Shown: positions 1 to 8,973 of the stretch, in pieces
Layout of the letters: the number at the start of each line of letters is the position of its first letter
Numbering within the stretch: position 1 is the stretch's first letter
NCBI GenBank assembly: GCA_002753465.1
Contig: PEAF01000010.1
Span: 1-48,168, forward strand
Direction: 5' to 3'
DNA length: 48,168 bases
Source of the DNA: Candidatus Omnitrophota bacterium
Lineage (GTDB): Bacteria; Omnitrophota; Gorgyraeia; Zapsychrales; Fredricksoniimonadaceae
Notes under the pieces: generated by a model
Seen by the model: the letters and a program-made list of their open reading frames with translations, nothing else
Database searches by the model: none
What the model was told of the DNA's origin: nothing
Translations under genes and position numbers: made by a program

Positions 1-2
1 AG

Positions 3-137
3 TTCTTAGAGCATCCTGGCAACAAAGAAGAGATTTCAAACAATAAATATCGATGTTTGCTTAAAATTCTTATCGGATTAAATTCATTAAGAAGAAGTTT
101 TTTATCTTTAATTAAATATAGGAACAAATTTCTATAA
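3..137 (+). CDS. 3' end of a CDS truncated by the window edge (44 aa, ...FLEHPGNKEEISNNKYRCLLKILIGLNSLRRSFLSLIKYRNKFL*)
   Basis: Open frame from the window start to TAA at 135-137, directly upstream of the GT2 gene; product not identifiable. Confidence 0.5.
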   Translation, partial: FLEHPGNKEEISNNKYRCLLKILIGLNSLRRSFLSLIKYRNKFL

Positions 138-141
138 ATAT

Positions 142-1131
142 ATGCCAATTGTAAGTGTCATTATTCCTTCTTTTAATTGCGCGAAGTTTGTTACCAATGC
201 AGTTGATTCTGTGCTGGCGCAAACTTTCACTGATTATGAAATTATTGTTATTGATGACGGGTCTACGGATAACACAAAGGATGTCCTTTCTTCTTTCTCG
301 GGAAGAATTACCTATATTTATCAGGAAAACAGGGGGCTTCCAGGCGCAAGGAATGCCGGAATTAGAGCATCAAGGGGGGAGTGGGTCGCTTTATTGGATG
401 CGGATGATGAGTGGTATCCTAACAAGTTAGAGGAGCAAATGCGGGTTGTAGTGTCGACACCAGATGTTGGCTTCATTTTTTCTGACTACAATTCTTTTAA
501 TGACAATGGATTAATAAAAGAAATGATGTCTATAACAAACCAATTAACACCTCTTATGGGGTTCAAAAAGCAAATTCGTGGTCTTAGTTATAATAGTGGC
601 GCATGTGTCAGAGCAAATATTTTTCAAGATCTGCTTTTGTTTGGTTGTTGTATAAATACACCAACCATCTTTTTTAAGAAGAATTTGGCAGAGCAAGCGG
701 GATTGTTTAATGAAAGCTTGAGAATGTGTGAAGATTACGAATTTTGGCTACGCTGCTCGAAAGGTAATGATTTTTGTTATTTGAACAAGGCGTTAGCCAA
801 GTATCGAATTAATATAGAGGGTATGTCTGGGGATGGAATGCAACGTAATATGCGTCATGCATATGGCGAAGCTCATGCGATTGAGCTGAACTGGGACATT
901 ATTCCGAAAGAGATTCGCAAGGAAGTTAAGTCACGCATACTTGAGTTATATTTTGATGCTGTTTGGGGTAGTTATCGAACAGGTGAATATCTTGTATGTG
1001 TGCGCGAGGCTGCGAGGTCGCTTAAACTCAATTTGTTTCAGCTTAAGATTTTTATTTATTTACTGCTAGCCACTTTAAGGCTGTGTGCGTTAAATAAGTA
1101 TTGTTCAATCAAGGGGAATCATGTTTGTTAG
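142..1131 (+). CDS. GT2-family glycosyltransferase
   Basis: MPIVSVIIPSFNCAKFVTNAVDSVLAQTFTDYEIIVIDDGSTD...LLDADDEW motifs. Confidence 0.93.
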   Translation: MPIVSVIIPSFNCAKFVTNAVDSVLAQTFTDYEIIVIDDGSTDNTKDVLSSFSGRITYIYQENRGLPGARNAGIRASRGEWVALLDADDEWYPNKLEEQMRVVVSTPDVGFIFSDYNSFNDNGLIKEMMSITNQLTPLMGFKKQIRGLSYNSGACVRANIFQDLLLFGCCINTPTIFFKKNLAEQAGLFNESLRMCEDYEFWLRCSKGNDFCYLNKALAKYRINIEGMSGDGMQRNMRHAYGEAHAIELNWDIIPKEIRKEVKSRILELYFDAVWGSYRTGEYLVCVREAARSLKLNLFQLKIFIYLLLATLRLCALNKYCSIKGNHVC

Positions 1132-2026
1132 TGTAATTATTCCAGTATATAACGCAGGTCGTATTCTCCGTGAATGCCTTCAAAGCGTTCTTGATCAAGA
1201 TTATCCGAAAGATCGTTATGAAATTATCGTTGTCGATAATAAATCGACCGATACAAGCGTCGCGATCGCACAATTATTTAAGGAGGTAAAAGTTTACCAT
1301 CAGGTCGAGTTACAAGGATGCTCACCAACTCGTAACTCTGGGGCTCGCCATGCTAAAGGGGATGTCCTTGCTTTCTTCGATGCTGATCAGATCATGGATA
1401 AAGATTATTTAAAGTTTTTACTGGAAGAAATAAATAACGATGACTACGGCGCTATCGCTAGCAATTGCATTCCCGCAAGATCGACAGAAACGCTTGTTGC
1501 TGATTATATGTCGCGTGAGGTGGATACACGTAAAGGCATACAGTATGTTGATTTCTTTGGTGGGGGTAGTTTTGCGATCAAGAAAGCATTTTTTGACTCA
1601 CTTGGTGGCTTTGATGAGGCACTGTTAACTACTGAGGATTTAGATCTGGCGCTCAAGGTCTTAGATACGGGCAAATTGATCAAGTATGAGCCAAGATCCT
1701 TTTGTTTTCATAAGGAAAGACCATCATTGGAGGCGTTAATTAAAAGGGAGTTTTATTTTGGCGTAGGTTCTTATATTTGGGGTGTAAGGAATAAGTCAAA
1801 GAGGATCGATCCTTTAACAAGGATCGCCCAATCGCTCAACAGAACTCTTGTAGCGGTCATCGTCATTATTAAGAAGTTTGCATTATTACTTCTTAAGAAA
1901 GAGAAATTTCGTGAGATTCAGATCACTGCTCTTGATGTAATCATGCATTGGGCTAAAACTGCTGGTATTTTGAATGGGAAGAAGCACTTTAGAAATATTC
2001 AAAATGGAACATTTACACTTAAATGA
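1121..2026 (+). CDS. GT2-family glycosyltransferase
   Basis: MFVSVIIPVYNAGRILRECLQSVLDQDYP...FFDADQ...TEDLDLALK. Confidence 0.92.
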   Translation: MFVSVIIPVYNAGRILRECLQSVLDQDYPKDRYEIIVVDNKSTDTSVAIAQLFKEVKVYHQVELQGCSPTRNSGARHAKGDVLAFFDADQIMDKDYLKFLLEEINNDDYGAIASNCIPARSTETLVADYMSREVDTRKGIQYVDFFGGGSFAIKKAFFDSLGGFDEALLTTEDLDLALKVLDTGKLIKYEPRSFCFHKERPSLEALIKREFYFGVGSYIWGVRNKSKRIDPLTRIAQSLNRTLVAVIVIIKKFALLLLKKEKFREIQITALDVIMHWAKTAGILNGKKHFRNIQNGTFTLK

Positions 2027-3210
2027 AACCACTTTATTTTCGTAAAACATTCTTTCTAATTTGTAAATATCTTACTTCAATAGTTTTGAGTAGGAATAAT
2101 AAACTCATTGAATCATCGAAGCCAAAAACAATTTTAGTAGTTGCGTTAGATTACATAGGAGATGCCGTATTAACGAGTCCAGCCTTTGAAATTCTGAGAA
2201 ATAATTTTCCAAATGCACATATCACAGTTATGTGTGGATCATGGGCTAAGGCTGTATATCAGAAAATACCAAATATTGATGAATTGATTATATACGATAG
2301 TAATCAATTTAATCGCAGTCCACTAAAGACTCCATTCTTAAAGAAAGTAAGTATTATTATCGAATATTACTTCAAAAGAGAATGGGGCTTTATTCTTGTT
2401 TTAAGAGGGTCAATGGTCAATGACCTAGCAATTACTCTAAGGAATCCTTTCTATTATCTTGACATAGATGCCTTCTATGGAGAATTCTTGGTTAAAAGGA
2501 TTTTAAGTAAATACTTCAAGTTTTCTTTCGCTAGAGTTCAAGAACCCGCGTTAAGTAGGCCGGGAAGAATTATGCAGTTGTTAAGTAGACTAAGAATTAA
2601 TAGTTATCAATGTCCTCGGCCGCTATTACTTCTTCCTGAAAGTCATGATCAAAAAGTGACTAATATTAAGCAAGATCTCGGCCTAAGCCTTTCTAAAGAA
2701 ATTGTTACCATTCATCCATGTGCCCATGATGTTGTAAAAAGATGGAGTGTGGAGCACTGGGCTAATGTCTGCGACTATATTAATTCTAATTACGGTTTAG
2801 AAATTCTATTGTGTGGTGGATCGTCTGATTATAATTATGTTGAAGAAATTAGATTAAATACTAAGTCGCCAGTTATTAATTTGGCTGGAAAAACTGATAT
2901 GAATGCCCTATTTTCATTAATTAAGCTTTCAAAGTTTTGCATTGGTCTTGATAGTGGACCGATGCATATCGCAGCAGCATATGATGTTCCTGGAATAGTT
3001 TTATTCGGATTTGATGATCCTCATACTTGTTGTCCTTGGTCGAATTTATGTTCAGTTATTTATCATGCTGAGGGTGATATGACGCAAAGAATGTCTCTAA
3101 TTACTACTGAGGAAGTTATTCATCAGATTAATGTTATTCAAAATGAGAGCAGAGATACATTTGAAAATATATATATTAAAAATTATGTTCCATCAAATGT
3201 TCTTGAATAG
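2023..3210 (+). CDS. GT9 (heptosyltransferase-like) glycosyltransferase
   Basis: ILVVALDYIGDAVLTSPAFEILRNNFPNAHITVMCG ... IGLDSGPMHIAAAYDVPGIVLFG; markedly AT-rich. Confidence 0.88.
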   Translation: MKPLYFRKTFFLICKYLTSIVLSRNNKLIESSKPKTILVVALDYIGDAVLTSPAFEILRNNFPNAHITVMCGSWAKAVYQKIPNIDELIIYDSNQFNRSPLKTPFLKKVSIIIEYYFKREWGFILVLRGSMVNDLAITLRNPFYYLDIDAFYGEFLVKRILSKYFKFSFARVQEPALSRPGRIMQLLSRLRINSYQCPRPLLLLPESHDQKVTNIKQDLGLSLSKEIVTIHPCAHDVVKRWSVEHWANVCDYINSNYGLEILLCGGSSDYNYVEEIRLNTKSPVINLAGKTDMNALFSLIKLSKFCIGLDSGPMHIAAAYDVPGIVLFGFDDPHTCCPWSNLCSVIYHAEGDMTQRMSLITTEEVIHQINVIQNESRDTFENIYIKNYVPSNVLE

Positions 3211-3333
3211 CTTCATAGTTCATATCACATCGCTGGCGAACATAAGGTCCGTCTCTATGAAGGCCGGGGAAGCGTTAAGCAGGAACATACTGATGGCATT
3301 AATTGTTTTAAGTTAATCGAAAGAAAGTTATGA
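3211..3333 (+). pseudogene. Possible 3' remnant of a gene (in-frame ...SYHIAGEHKVRLYEGRGSVKQEHTDGINCFKLIERKL*)
   Basis: Open, protein-like frame after the TAG of the GT9 gene, ending TGA 3331-3333 in an ATGA overlap with the acyltransferase start. Confidence 0.5.
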
Positions 3334-4364
3334 ATAAAGATTTGAGCAGGTTGTCATATATGGATGGTCTTAGAGGGGTGGCTATCTTGATGGTAATCTT
3401 TTATCATGCTTATGCTCGCTGGCCAAATTCTGTCCCGTATGGAAATCAATATAGCGAGATTATGTTTATTAAATATGGATGGCTAGGTGTGGAGTTGTTC
3501 TTTATGATTTCAGGGTTTGTGATCCTCATGACACTTGAGAAGTGTACAAATTTATTTCAGTTTATATATCGTCGATGGCTTAGGCTTTTCCCTGCAATGT
3601 TTATTGTTTCTATGCTGGTTTTCTCTACGGCACGTTTGCTGTTTGTGGAACGCCCTGATGGTATCCCAGAATTAAGGGATCTCTTGCCAGGGCTAACGTT
3701 CATAGACACAGATTTTTTTACTCGAACTTTTCATTCCCATTGGGGTGTGCTTGAGGGTGTCTTTTGGACTTTGTTTATTGAAGTTCAATTTTACTTCATA
3801 TTTGGCATTATTTATTTTACTTTTGGTGTTGATGCGGCGATTGCTGCTCTTATTGGTTTGTTTAGTCTGTATATTATTAACGCCCCTTTTGTCTGGCGCT
3901 TTGCACCTCAATATATGGGCTGGTTTGCCTCAGGGGCAATGTATTACCTTTATTTTAAATCAAGAAAGAATAAATGGTTGTGTATGGGGTTGTTTATGTC
4001 GTTACTGAGTGCAGCATTTCTTCCGAAAATGGGAGTAGATGCCAAAATATCGGCGAGCATTATTTCTTTAATTTTTATGGCTGTAATTATGAGCGAACGT
4101 TTGCAGTCAGTTTTGAGTTCAAAGTATCTAGTATTCATTGGGTTTATTAGTTATCCTTTGTACCTTGTTCACGAAAACATGATGATATCTCTCATCATTA
4201 AATTAGGCAAATTTATCCCAACACTACCTAAGTTTTTATTGCCGATTATTCCGATCTTGATCGTTGTTGCTATCAGCGGGTTAATCGCAGCATACGTTGA
4301 ACCTAGTTTACGTAGCATTTTACGTGGAGTGTTTGAAAAAAATACCGTCGTGAAAAGATTGTAG
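3330..4364 (+). CDS. Acyltransferase 3 family (OafA/YrhL-like) membrane protein
   Basis: LSYMDGLRGVAILMVIFYHAYARWP...WLGVELFFMISGFVILMTLEK; multiple TM helices. Confidence 0.93.
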   Translation: MNKDLSRLSYMDGLRGVAILMVIFYHAYARWPNSVPYGNQYSEIMFIKYGWLGVELFFMISGFVILMTLEKCTNLFQFIYRRWLRLFPAMFIVSMLVFSTARLLFVERPDGIPELRDLLPGLTFIDTDFFTRTFHSHWGVLEGVFWTLFIEVQFYFIFGIIYFTFGVDAAIAALIGLFSLYIINAPFVWRFAPQYMGWFASGAMYYLYFKSRKNKWLCMGLFMSLLSAAFLPKMGVDAKISASIISLIFMAVIMSERLQSVLSSKYLVFIGFISYPLYLVHENMMISLIIKLGKFIPTLPKFLLPIIPILIVVAISGLIAAYVEPSLRSILRGVFEKNTVVKRL

Positions 4365-4372
4365 AAAATACC

Positions 4373-4408
4373 GGGACACATTAGGTTTACTTGTAATCGG
4401 GCGGACAC
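4373..4408. repeat. GGGACACA...AATCGGGCGGACAC repeat, left flank of nucleotidyltransferase cassette
   Basis: GGGACACA (4373-4380) and AATCGGGCGGACAC (4395-4408); both recur at 5183-5214. Confidence 0.6.
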
Positions 4409-4437
4409 TAGATTAGGTATGTTATAATTAAAAAGTT

Positions 4438-4977
4438 ATGGCTGACTTAAGCGGGCTTCTTCACCACATATCTGAAAAATTTTCTGCTGCCGGCGTGCGC
4501 TACGCTTTGATCGGCGGGTTTGCTCTTCATGCCGCTGGTTATACGCGCGCTACCGGAGATATAGATTTCCTTGTTAATGCTGAGGATGGCGGTAAGTTTA
4601 AAGATATCCTGCAGGCGATGGGGTATAAGGTGATCTTTGAAGATGAGAATGTCCTTAATCTTGCGGCACCATGGCAATTGATCGGTGGGGTCGATGCTAT
4701 TTGGGCCCGTCGTAAGTATACACTTGATATGCTCAAGCATGCCGTGACCGGAGTTGACGGTATTCCGGTGGTTGCGCCTGAAGGTATAATCGGGCTTAAA
4801 GTGCAGGCGATCGCCAATGATCCCGAGCGGTATGCGCGTGATATAGCAGATATAGAATGGTTGCTGAGAGCTCATACCGCGACACTGGATATGGCCTTGA
4901 TCAGGGAATATTTTCTGGCATTCACAATGACGCCGGAATTGGATAAGTTGTTGCAAAGGATCGGGCATGCTCACTAA
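4438..4977 (+). CDS. Nucleotidyltransferase, AbiEii/DUF6036-like
   Basis: GVRYALIGGFALHAAGYTRATGDIDFLVN = GGxxxxxxG...T.DIDF nucleotidyltransferase motif. Confidence 0.8.
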   Translation: MADLSGLLHHISEKFSAAGVRYALIGGFALHAAGYTRATGDIDFLVNAEDGGKFKDILQAMGYKVIFEDENVLNLAAPWQLIGGVDAIWARRKYTLDMLKHAVTGVDGIPVVAPEGIIGLKVQAIANDPERYARDIADIEWLLRAHTATLDMALIREYFLAFTMTPELDKLLQRIGHAH

Positions 4978-5173
4978 ACAGGACAAAGAGGAAATGCTGG
5001 CGGATGCCCGTAGTTGTTCACGCCGTGATAGTTTTCGTCGGGCGCGTGCACTGCAGGAGGCTCGCCGTCCGTCGCTTGAAGAATATTGTATCTTTTGTGA
5101 AAGCATGTTCCTTTTACACCCTCCCAAACAACCTCTTCAGCGTTCGTTTGATCATCGTGACTTCAGGCTTTAG
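4967..5173 (+). CDS. Small partner protein overlapping the nucleotidyltransferase gene
   Basis: ATG inside the 3' end of the preceding CDS (translational coupling); 68 aa, charged N-terminus. Confidence 0.5.
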   Translation: MLTKQDKEEMLADARSCSRRDSFRRARALQEARRPSLEEYCIFCESMFLLHPPKQPLQRSFDHRDFRL

Positions 5174-5182
5174 ACAGTTGTA

Positions 5183-5230
5183 GGGACACACACTTAATTC
5201 AATCGGGCGGACACAAGGCCCGCCCCTACG
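5183..5230. repeat. GGGACACA...AATCGGGCGGACACAAGGCCCGCCCCTACG repeat, right flank
   Basis: Second copy of the 4373-4408 blocks; extends into an imperfect GGGCGGACAC..GGCCCGCCC inverted repeat. Confidence 0.6.
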
Positions 5231-5254
5231 GAAGAATTAAACTGAGATATTAAA

Positions 5255-6568
5255 ATGAAAAACCTTTCTGAAAAAATAAAGAACAAAGAAGAAAAGATCG
5301 CGGTCATTGGCCTTGGTTATGTGGGCATGCCCCTGGCCATAGCTTTTTCCAGAGTGGCGGATGTTGTTGGTTTTGATATTTCGCAGGTGAAAGTAAGCAA
5401 ATACAAGTCTGGTATTGATGTCACCAAAGAGGTTGGCGATGCCGTACTTAAAAGCTCTACGGCCTTGTTTACATGGGAAGAGAAAGACCTGAGGCTCTGT
5501 AAATTCTTCATTGTGGCAGTCCCCACGCCGGTTAATTCGGATAAAACGCCTGATCTTCGCCCGATCAAGGGGGCCAGTCAGACCATAGGCAGAAATCTTG
5601 TGGCGGGATCCATTGTTGTATTTGAATCAACCGTATACCCGGGTGTTACAGAGGACATTTGTGTTCCGATACTTGAAAAGGAGTCGGGCCTTAAGTGCGG
5701 CGTTGATTTCAAGGTCGGTTACTCACCGGAAAGAATTAACCCGGGCGACCTTGTTCACAGGCTTGAGACTATTATCAAGATCGTCTCAGGCATGGATGAA
5801 GAGACTCTTGAGAACATTGCACGCGTTTATGAAATGATCGTCAAGGCGGGCGTTCACCGGGCTGGAAGCATCAAAGTCGCTGAAGCCGCCAAGGTCATCG
5901 AGAATTCCCAGCGCGATATCAATATTGCCTTTATGAACGAGCTTTCTATTATTTTTAATAAGATGGGGATCGATACAAAAGCTGTTCTTGAAGCGGCGGG
6001 AACAAAATGGAATTTCCTTAAATTTACACCGGGCTTGGTGGGCGGGCATTGCATCGGGGTTGACCCGTATTACTTGACCAGCAAGGCTGAAGAGCTGGGT
6101 TATCACTCCCAGGTCATTCTGGCCGGGCGCAAGATCAATGACGATATGGGTAAATATATTGCCGAGAACAGCGTTAAGAAAATGGTCAAAGCCGGCAAGC
6201 TGATCAAGGGCGCCAAAGCCGCGGTATTTGGCGTTACTTTCAAGGAAAACTGTCCGGATGTGCGTAATACAAAGGTAGTCGATATTATCAAAGAACTTGA
6301 GGAGTACGGCGTCGAGATCAGTGTGGTAGATCCTGTGGCGGAAAAAGATGATCTCCTGCATGAATATGGCATCAGGCTTACTGTCGCTGAAGATGTCAGG
6401 GATATGGACCTTCTTATTTTTGCAGTGCCGCATGATGCCTTCAAAGCCATGGATCTTGCATCTTTAAAGCGTATGTATAAGGATCAGACCCCTGTGTTGA
6501 TCGATGTGAAAGGGATGTTCGACAGAAAAGAAGCAGGTAAGTTGGGTTATCTTTACTGGCGCCTATAA
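5255..6568 (+). CDS. tviB: TviB/WbpA-type UDP-N-acetylhexosamine 6-dehydrogenase
   Basis: KIAVIGLGYVGMPLAIAFSR Rossmann; FESTVYPGVTEDICVPILE; FTPGLVGGHCIGVDPYYL catalytic Cys. Confidence 0.93.
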   Translation: MKNLSEKIKNKEEKIAVIGLGYVGMPLAIAFSRVADVVGFDISQVKVSKYKSGIDVTKEVGDAVLKSSTALFTWEEKDLRLCKFFIVAVPTPVNSDKTPDLRPIKGASQTIGRNLVAGSIVVFESTVYPGVTEDICVPILEKESGLKCGVDFKVGYSPERINPGDLVHRLETIIKIVSGMDEETLENIARVYEMIVKAGVHRAGSIKVAEAAKVIENSQRDINIAFMNELSIIFNKMGIDTKAVLEAAGTKWNFLKFTPGLVGGHCIGVDPYYLTSKAEELGYHSQVILAGRKINDDMGKYIAENSVKKMVKAGKLIKGAKAAVFGVTFKENCPDVRNTKVVDIIKELEEYGVEISVVDPVAEKDDLLHEYGIRLTVAEDVRDMDLLIFAVPHDAFKAMDLASLKRMYKDQTPVLIDVKGMFDRKEAGKLGYLYWRL

Positions 6569-6569
6569 C
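6543..6569. repeat. 27-bp direct repeat copy 1 (TGGGTTATCTTTACTGGCGCCTATAAC)
   Basis: 26/27 identical to 8974-9000; copy 1 is the 3' end of tviB. Confidence 0.9.
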
Positions 6570-6619
6570 CCTACGAAGGTGGTGAAACTCGAATTTAGTA
6601 AATGTGTTATAATTATTTT

Positions 6620-6871
6620 ATGCCGACAATATTAGAAATAGCTGGTTGGAGGTTGTTTTTTTATTCAAATGAATCGCATGAGCCGATGCATGTTCATGCG
6701 CGCAAGGCTGACATGGAATGTAAATTCTGGATCAGTCCGAAAACGTTTGATATAACTGAGGCCTATTCATATGGGCTTAAGGTCAAGGATGTGCGCGAGA
6801 TCCGAAAGATAGTTTTCGAGCATTTTGATTATATTATAAACAAGTGGAATGAATTACAAGGTGGGCGTTGA
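6620..6871 (+). CDS. DUF4160 domain protein
   Basis: MPTILEIAGWRLFFYSNESHEPMHVHARKADMECKFWI. Confidence 0.88.
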   Translation: MPTILEIAGWRLFFYSNESHEPMHVHARKADMECKFWISPKTFDITEAYSYGLKVKDVREIRKIVFEHFDYIINKWNELQGGR

Positions 6872-6872
6872 T

Positions 6873-7130
6873 ATGAAAAAACACCATAGTATTAAAGATG
6901 TGTCTTTTGATAATGGACATATGTCGTTGGTCGTTGATAATGTTTTTTATCAAGTAACGCTAAGCAGAGTGTCGGCACTTCTTGCACGTGCGACGTTAAA
7001 AGAGCGTACATGTTTTGAAATATCGCCTTCTGGTTATGGTATTCATTGGCCGCTGATCGATGAAGATCTTTCGGTTGATGCCTTGCTAAAATTTGCGCGT
7101 GTTTCTGATCGCCAATTGGCGCATGCCTGA
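6873..7130 (+). CDS. DUF2442 domain protein
   Basis: ...LLARATLKERTCFEISPSGYGIHWPLIDEDLSVDALL; adjacent to DUF4160 as is typical. Confidence 0.88.
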   Translation: MKKHHSIKDVSFDNGHMSLVVDNVFYQVTLSRVSALLARATLKERTCFEISPSGYGIHWPLIDEDLSVDALLKFARVSDRQLAHA

Positions 7131-7221
7131 GCTCCTCGCTTCATCTGTCAGTTGTAGGGACACCTTAGATTTAAGTTTCTAGCGCAACAGCTTTTACAGA
7201 AGTCACACCGAATCATTATTA

Positions 7222-7278
7222 GCACCTTATAAGATGCCAATATCATATTTATGATCGTATGTGCATCTAATTAGGTGC
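7222..7278 (+). promoter_or_regulatory. Putative HipB operators O1 (7222-7237) and O2 (7263-7278)
   Basis: GCACC-TTATAA-GATGC and GCATC-TAATTA-GGTGC, consensus GCAYC-N6-GRTGC, centres 41 bp apart, just upstream of the -35. Confidence 0.6.
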
Positions 7279-7285
7279 ACATCAG

Positions 7286-7315
7286 TTGACAACGTATGAT
7301 TTATTGTGGTATTCT
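7286..7315 (+). promoter_or_regulatory. Sigma70-type promoter for hipBA
   Basis: TTGACA (7286-7291), 18-bp spacer, TATTCT (7310-7315); ATG at 7345. Confidence 0.7.
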
Positions 7316-7344
7316 TTCTTTAGACCATAAAGGGAGAAAGAGGT

Positions 7345-7677
7345 ATGGATTTTCAATCAATGAGTGATAAGGCGATCCTGGCAGAGTTGGGTGCAAGAAT
7401 TCAACGGCGTAGATTGGCTTTGAATATTACGCAGATCGATTTAGTTAATAAAGCCGGTGTCGCGCGCAAGGTAATTCAGAATATTGAGCATGGTTCCAAT
7501 AGTTCAATAAAGGGATTTATCCGTACGCTGAGAGCTTTAGGCAGTATTGATGTTTTGGATCAAATCCTTCCGGTCACTGGCCCTAGTCCGCTTGAATTAG
7601 CAAAATTAAAAGGACGTCAACGCCATTACGCTTCAGGTCGCAAAAAGAAAGACGGTCTTAAAGAGGGTTCTGTATGA
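7345..7677 (+). CDS. hipB: HipB-like XRE-family antitoxin
   Basis: IQRRRLALNITQIDLVNKAGVARKVIQNIEHG HTH; immediately upstream of hipA. Confidence 0.85.
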   Translation: MDFQSMSDKAILAELGARIQRRRLALNITQIDLVNKAGVARKVIQNIEHGSNSSIKGFIRTLRALGSIDVLDQILPVTGPSPLELAKLKGRQRHYASGRKKKDGLKEGSV

Positions 7678-8972
7678 GCCCGGGTATTCGTCGCATTAAT
7701 GTTGCTGAAGTATTTCTTTGGGGGAAATTATTGGGCGCGGTGGCGTGGGATGAAAAGCGCGGGAGTGCGGATTTTGAATATGCCCCTGAATTTATCAAGC
7801 AGGGTTTGAATGTGGCGCCACTGACCATGCCTTTGCGCAGCGTAATTTATTCATTTTCTGAGTTGAAGAAGGCCACTTATCATGGTCTTCCCGGGTTGTT
7901 GGCCGATGCATTGCCGGACCGGTTTGGTAACAGGCTTATTGATCTGTGGCTGTCAACGCATGGTCGAAGTGCCAGTGATTTCAATCCCGTTGAAAGATTG
8001 TGTTATATGGGCACAAGGGCCATGGGAGCCCTGGAGTTTTTACCTGCTTTGGGAGTAAAAAAAGAAAGCGCGGCTCCCATTGAAATGCCAGAACTTGTGG
8101 CCCTGGTCGATCAGGTCTTACATGCACGGGAAGGCTTGAAAGTTAATATTTCGACAAGCAGAAAAAAAGCGCTTCAGTCGATCATACGTGTCGGGACATC
8201 AGCGGGAGGTAATCGGGCGAAAGCGGTTCTAGCCTGGAATCCCAAGACGCATGAGATCCGTTCCGGACAGGTGAAGGCTCCTGTTGGTTTTGAACCGTGG
8301 ATATTGAAATTTGATGGTGTGAATGACAGTAGTTTGGGTGACCCGACAGGGTTTGGGCGTATTGAATATGCGTATTATCTTATGGCCCATAAAGCAGGGA
8401 TCCGGATAATGCCGTGCCGTCTTCTTGAAGAAGGTGGACGGGCGCATTTTATGACAAAGCGGTTTGATCGGGATGAGAAGCATGAAAAGATCCATATGCA
8501 GTCATTGTGCTCGATCGCCCATTATGATTTCAATGCTTCAGGGGAATATGGGTACGAGCAGTTATTCCAGGTAATTTTAAAGCTCAATCTTGGACATGAT
8601 GCCTTGCAAGAGGCTTATCGACGCATGCTTTTTAATGTCATGGCGCGGAATCAGGATGATCATACCCGCAATGTGGCCTTTCTTATGGATAAGGCTGGGA
8701 AGTGGCGGTTATCCCCGGCGTTTGATCTTGTTTGGGCGTATAATCCGTCAGGGGCCTGGACTAATCGTCATCAGATGAGTGTTAATGGCAAGCGCGATGC
8801 CTTTACTGATAAGGATCTCGATATGCCAGCGAAGCAATTTGATATAAGTAAAGCGGCGGATATTCGTAAGGAAGTTAAAGGCGCTGTATCTGAATGGCGT
8901 AAATTTGCGCGGGATGCAGGTGTTGATAAGGGGATGGTTGAAAAGATCCAAGCGACACATAGATTGATTTAA
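7674..8972 (+). CDS. hipA: HipA-like Ser/Thr kinase toxin
   Basis: LPGLLADALPDRFGNRL; LKFDG; NVMARNQDDHTRNVAFLMD; LSPAFDLVW. Confidence 0.93.
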   Translation: MSPGIRRINVAEVFLWGKLLGAVAWDEKRGSADFEYAPEFIKQGLNVAPLTMPLRSVIYSFSELKKATYHGLPGLLADALPDRFGNRLIDLWLSTHGRSASDFNPVERLCYMGTRAMGALEFLPALGVKKESAAPIEMPELVALVDQVLHAREGLKVNISTSRKKALQSIIRVGTSAGGNRAKAVLAWNPKTHEIRSGQVKAPVGFEPWILKFDGVNDSSLGDPTGFGRIEYAYYLMAHKAGIRIMPCRLLEEGGRAHFMTKRFDRDEKHEKIHMQSLCSIAHYDFNASGEYGYEQLFQVILKLNLGHDALQEAYRRMLFNVMARNQDDHTRNVAFLMDKAGKWRLSPAFDLVWAYNPSGAWTNRHQMSVNGKRDAFTDKDLDMPAKQFDISKAADIRKEVKGAVSEWRKFARDAGVDKGMVEKIQATHRLI

Positions 8973-8973
8973 A

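Noticed and set aside
3235-3261. GGCGAACATAAGGTCCGTCTCTATGAAG as a degenerate copy of GGGCG...CCTTG..CGCCCCTACG intergenic repeats
   Set aside because: The segment reads better as in-frame coding sequence (GEHKVRLYEG) ending in an ATGA overlap.
4447-5127. 226-aa minus-strand ORF (and other long antisense ORFs, e.g. 5786-6433, 16492-17013, 30163-30486)
   Set aside because: Lie opposite strongly recognisable genes; compositions are typical of shadow ORFs and no motifs are recognisable.
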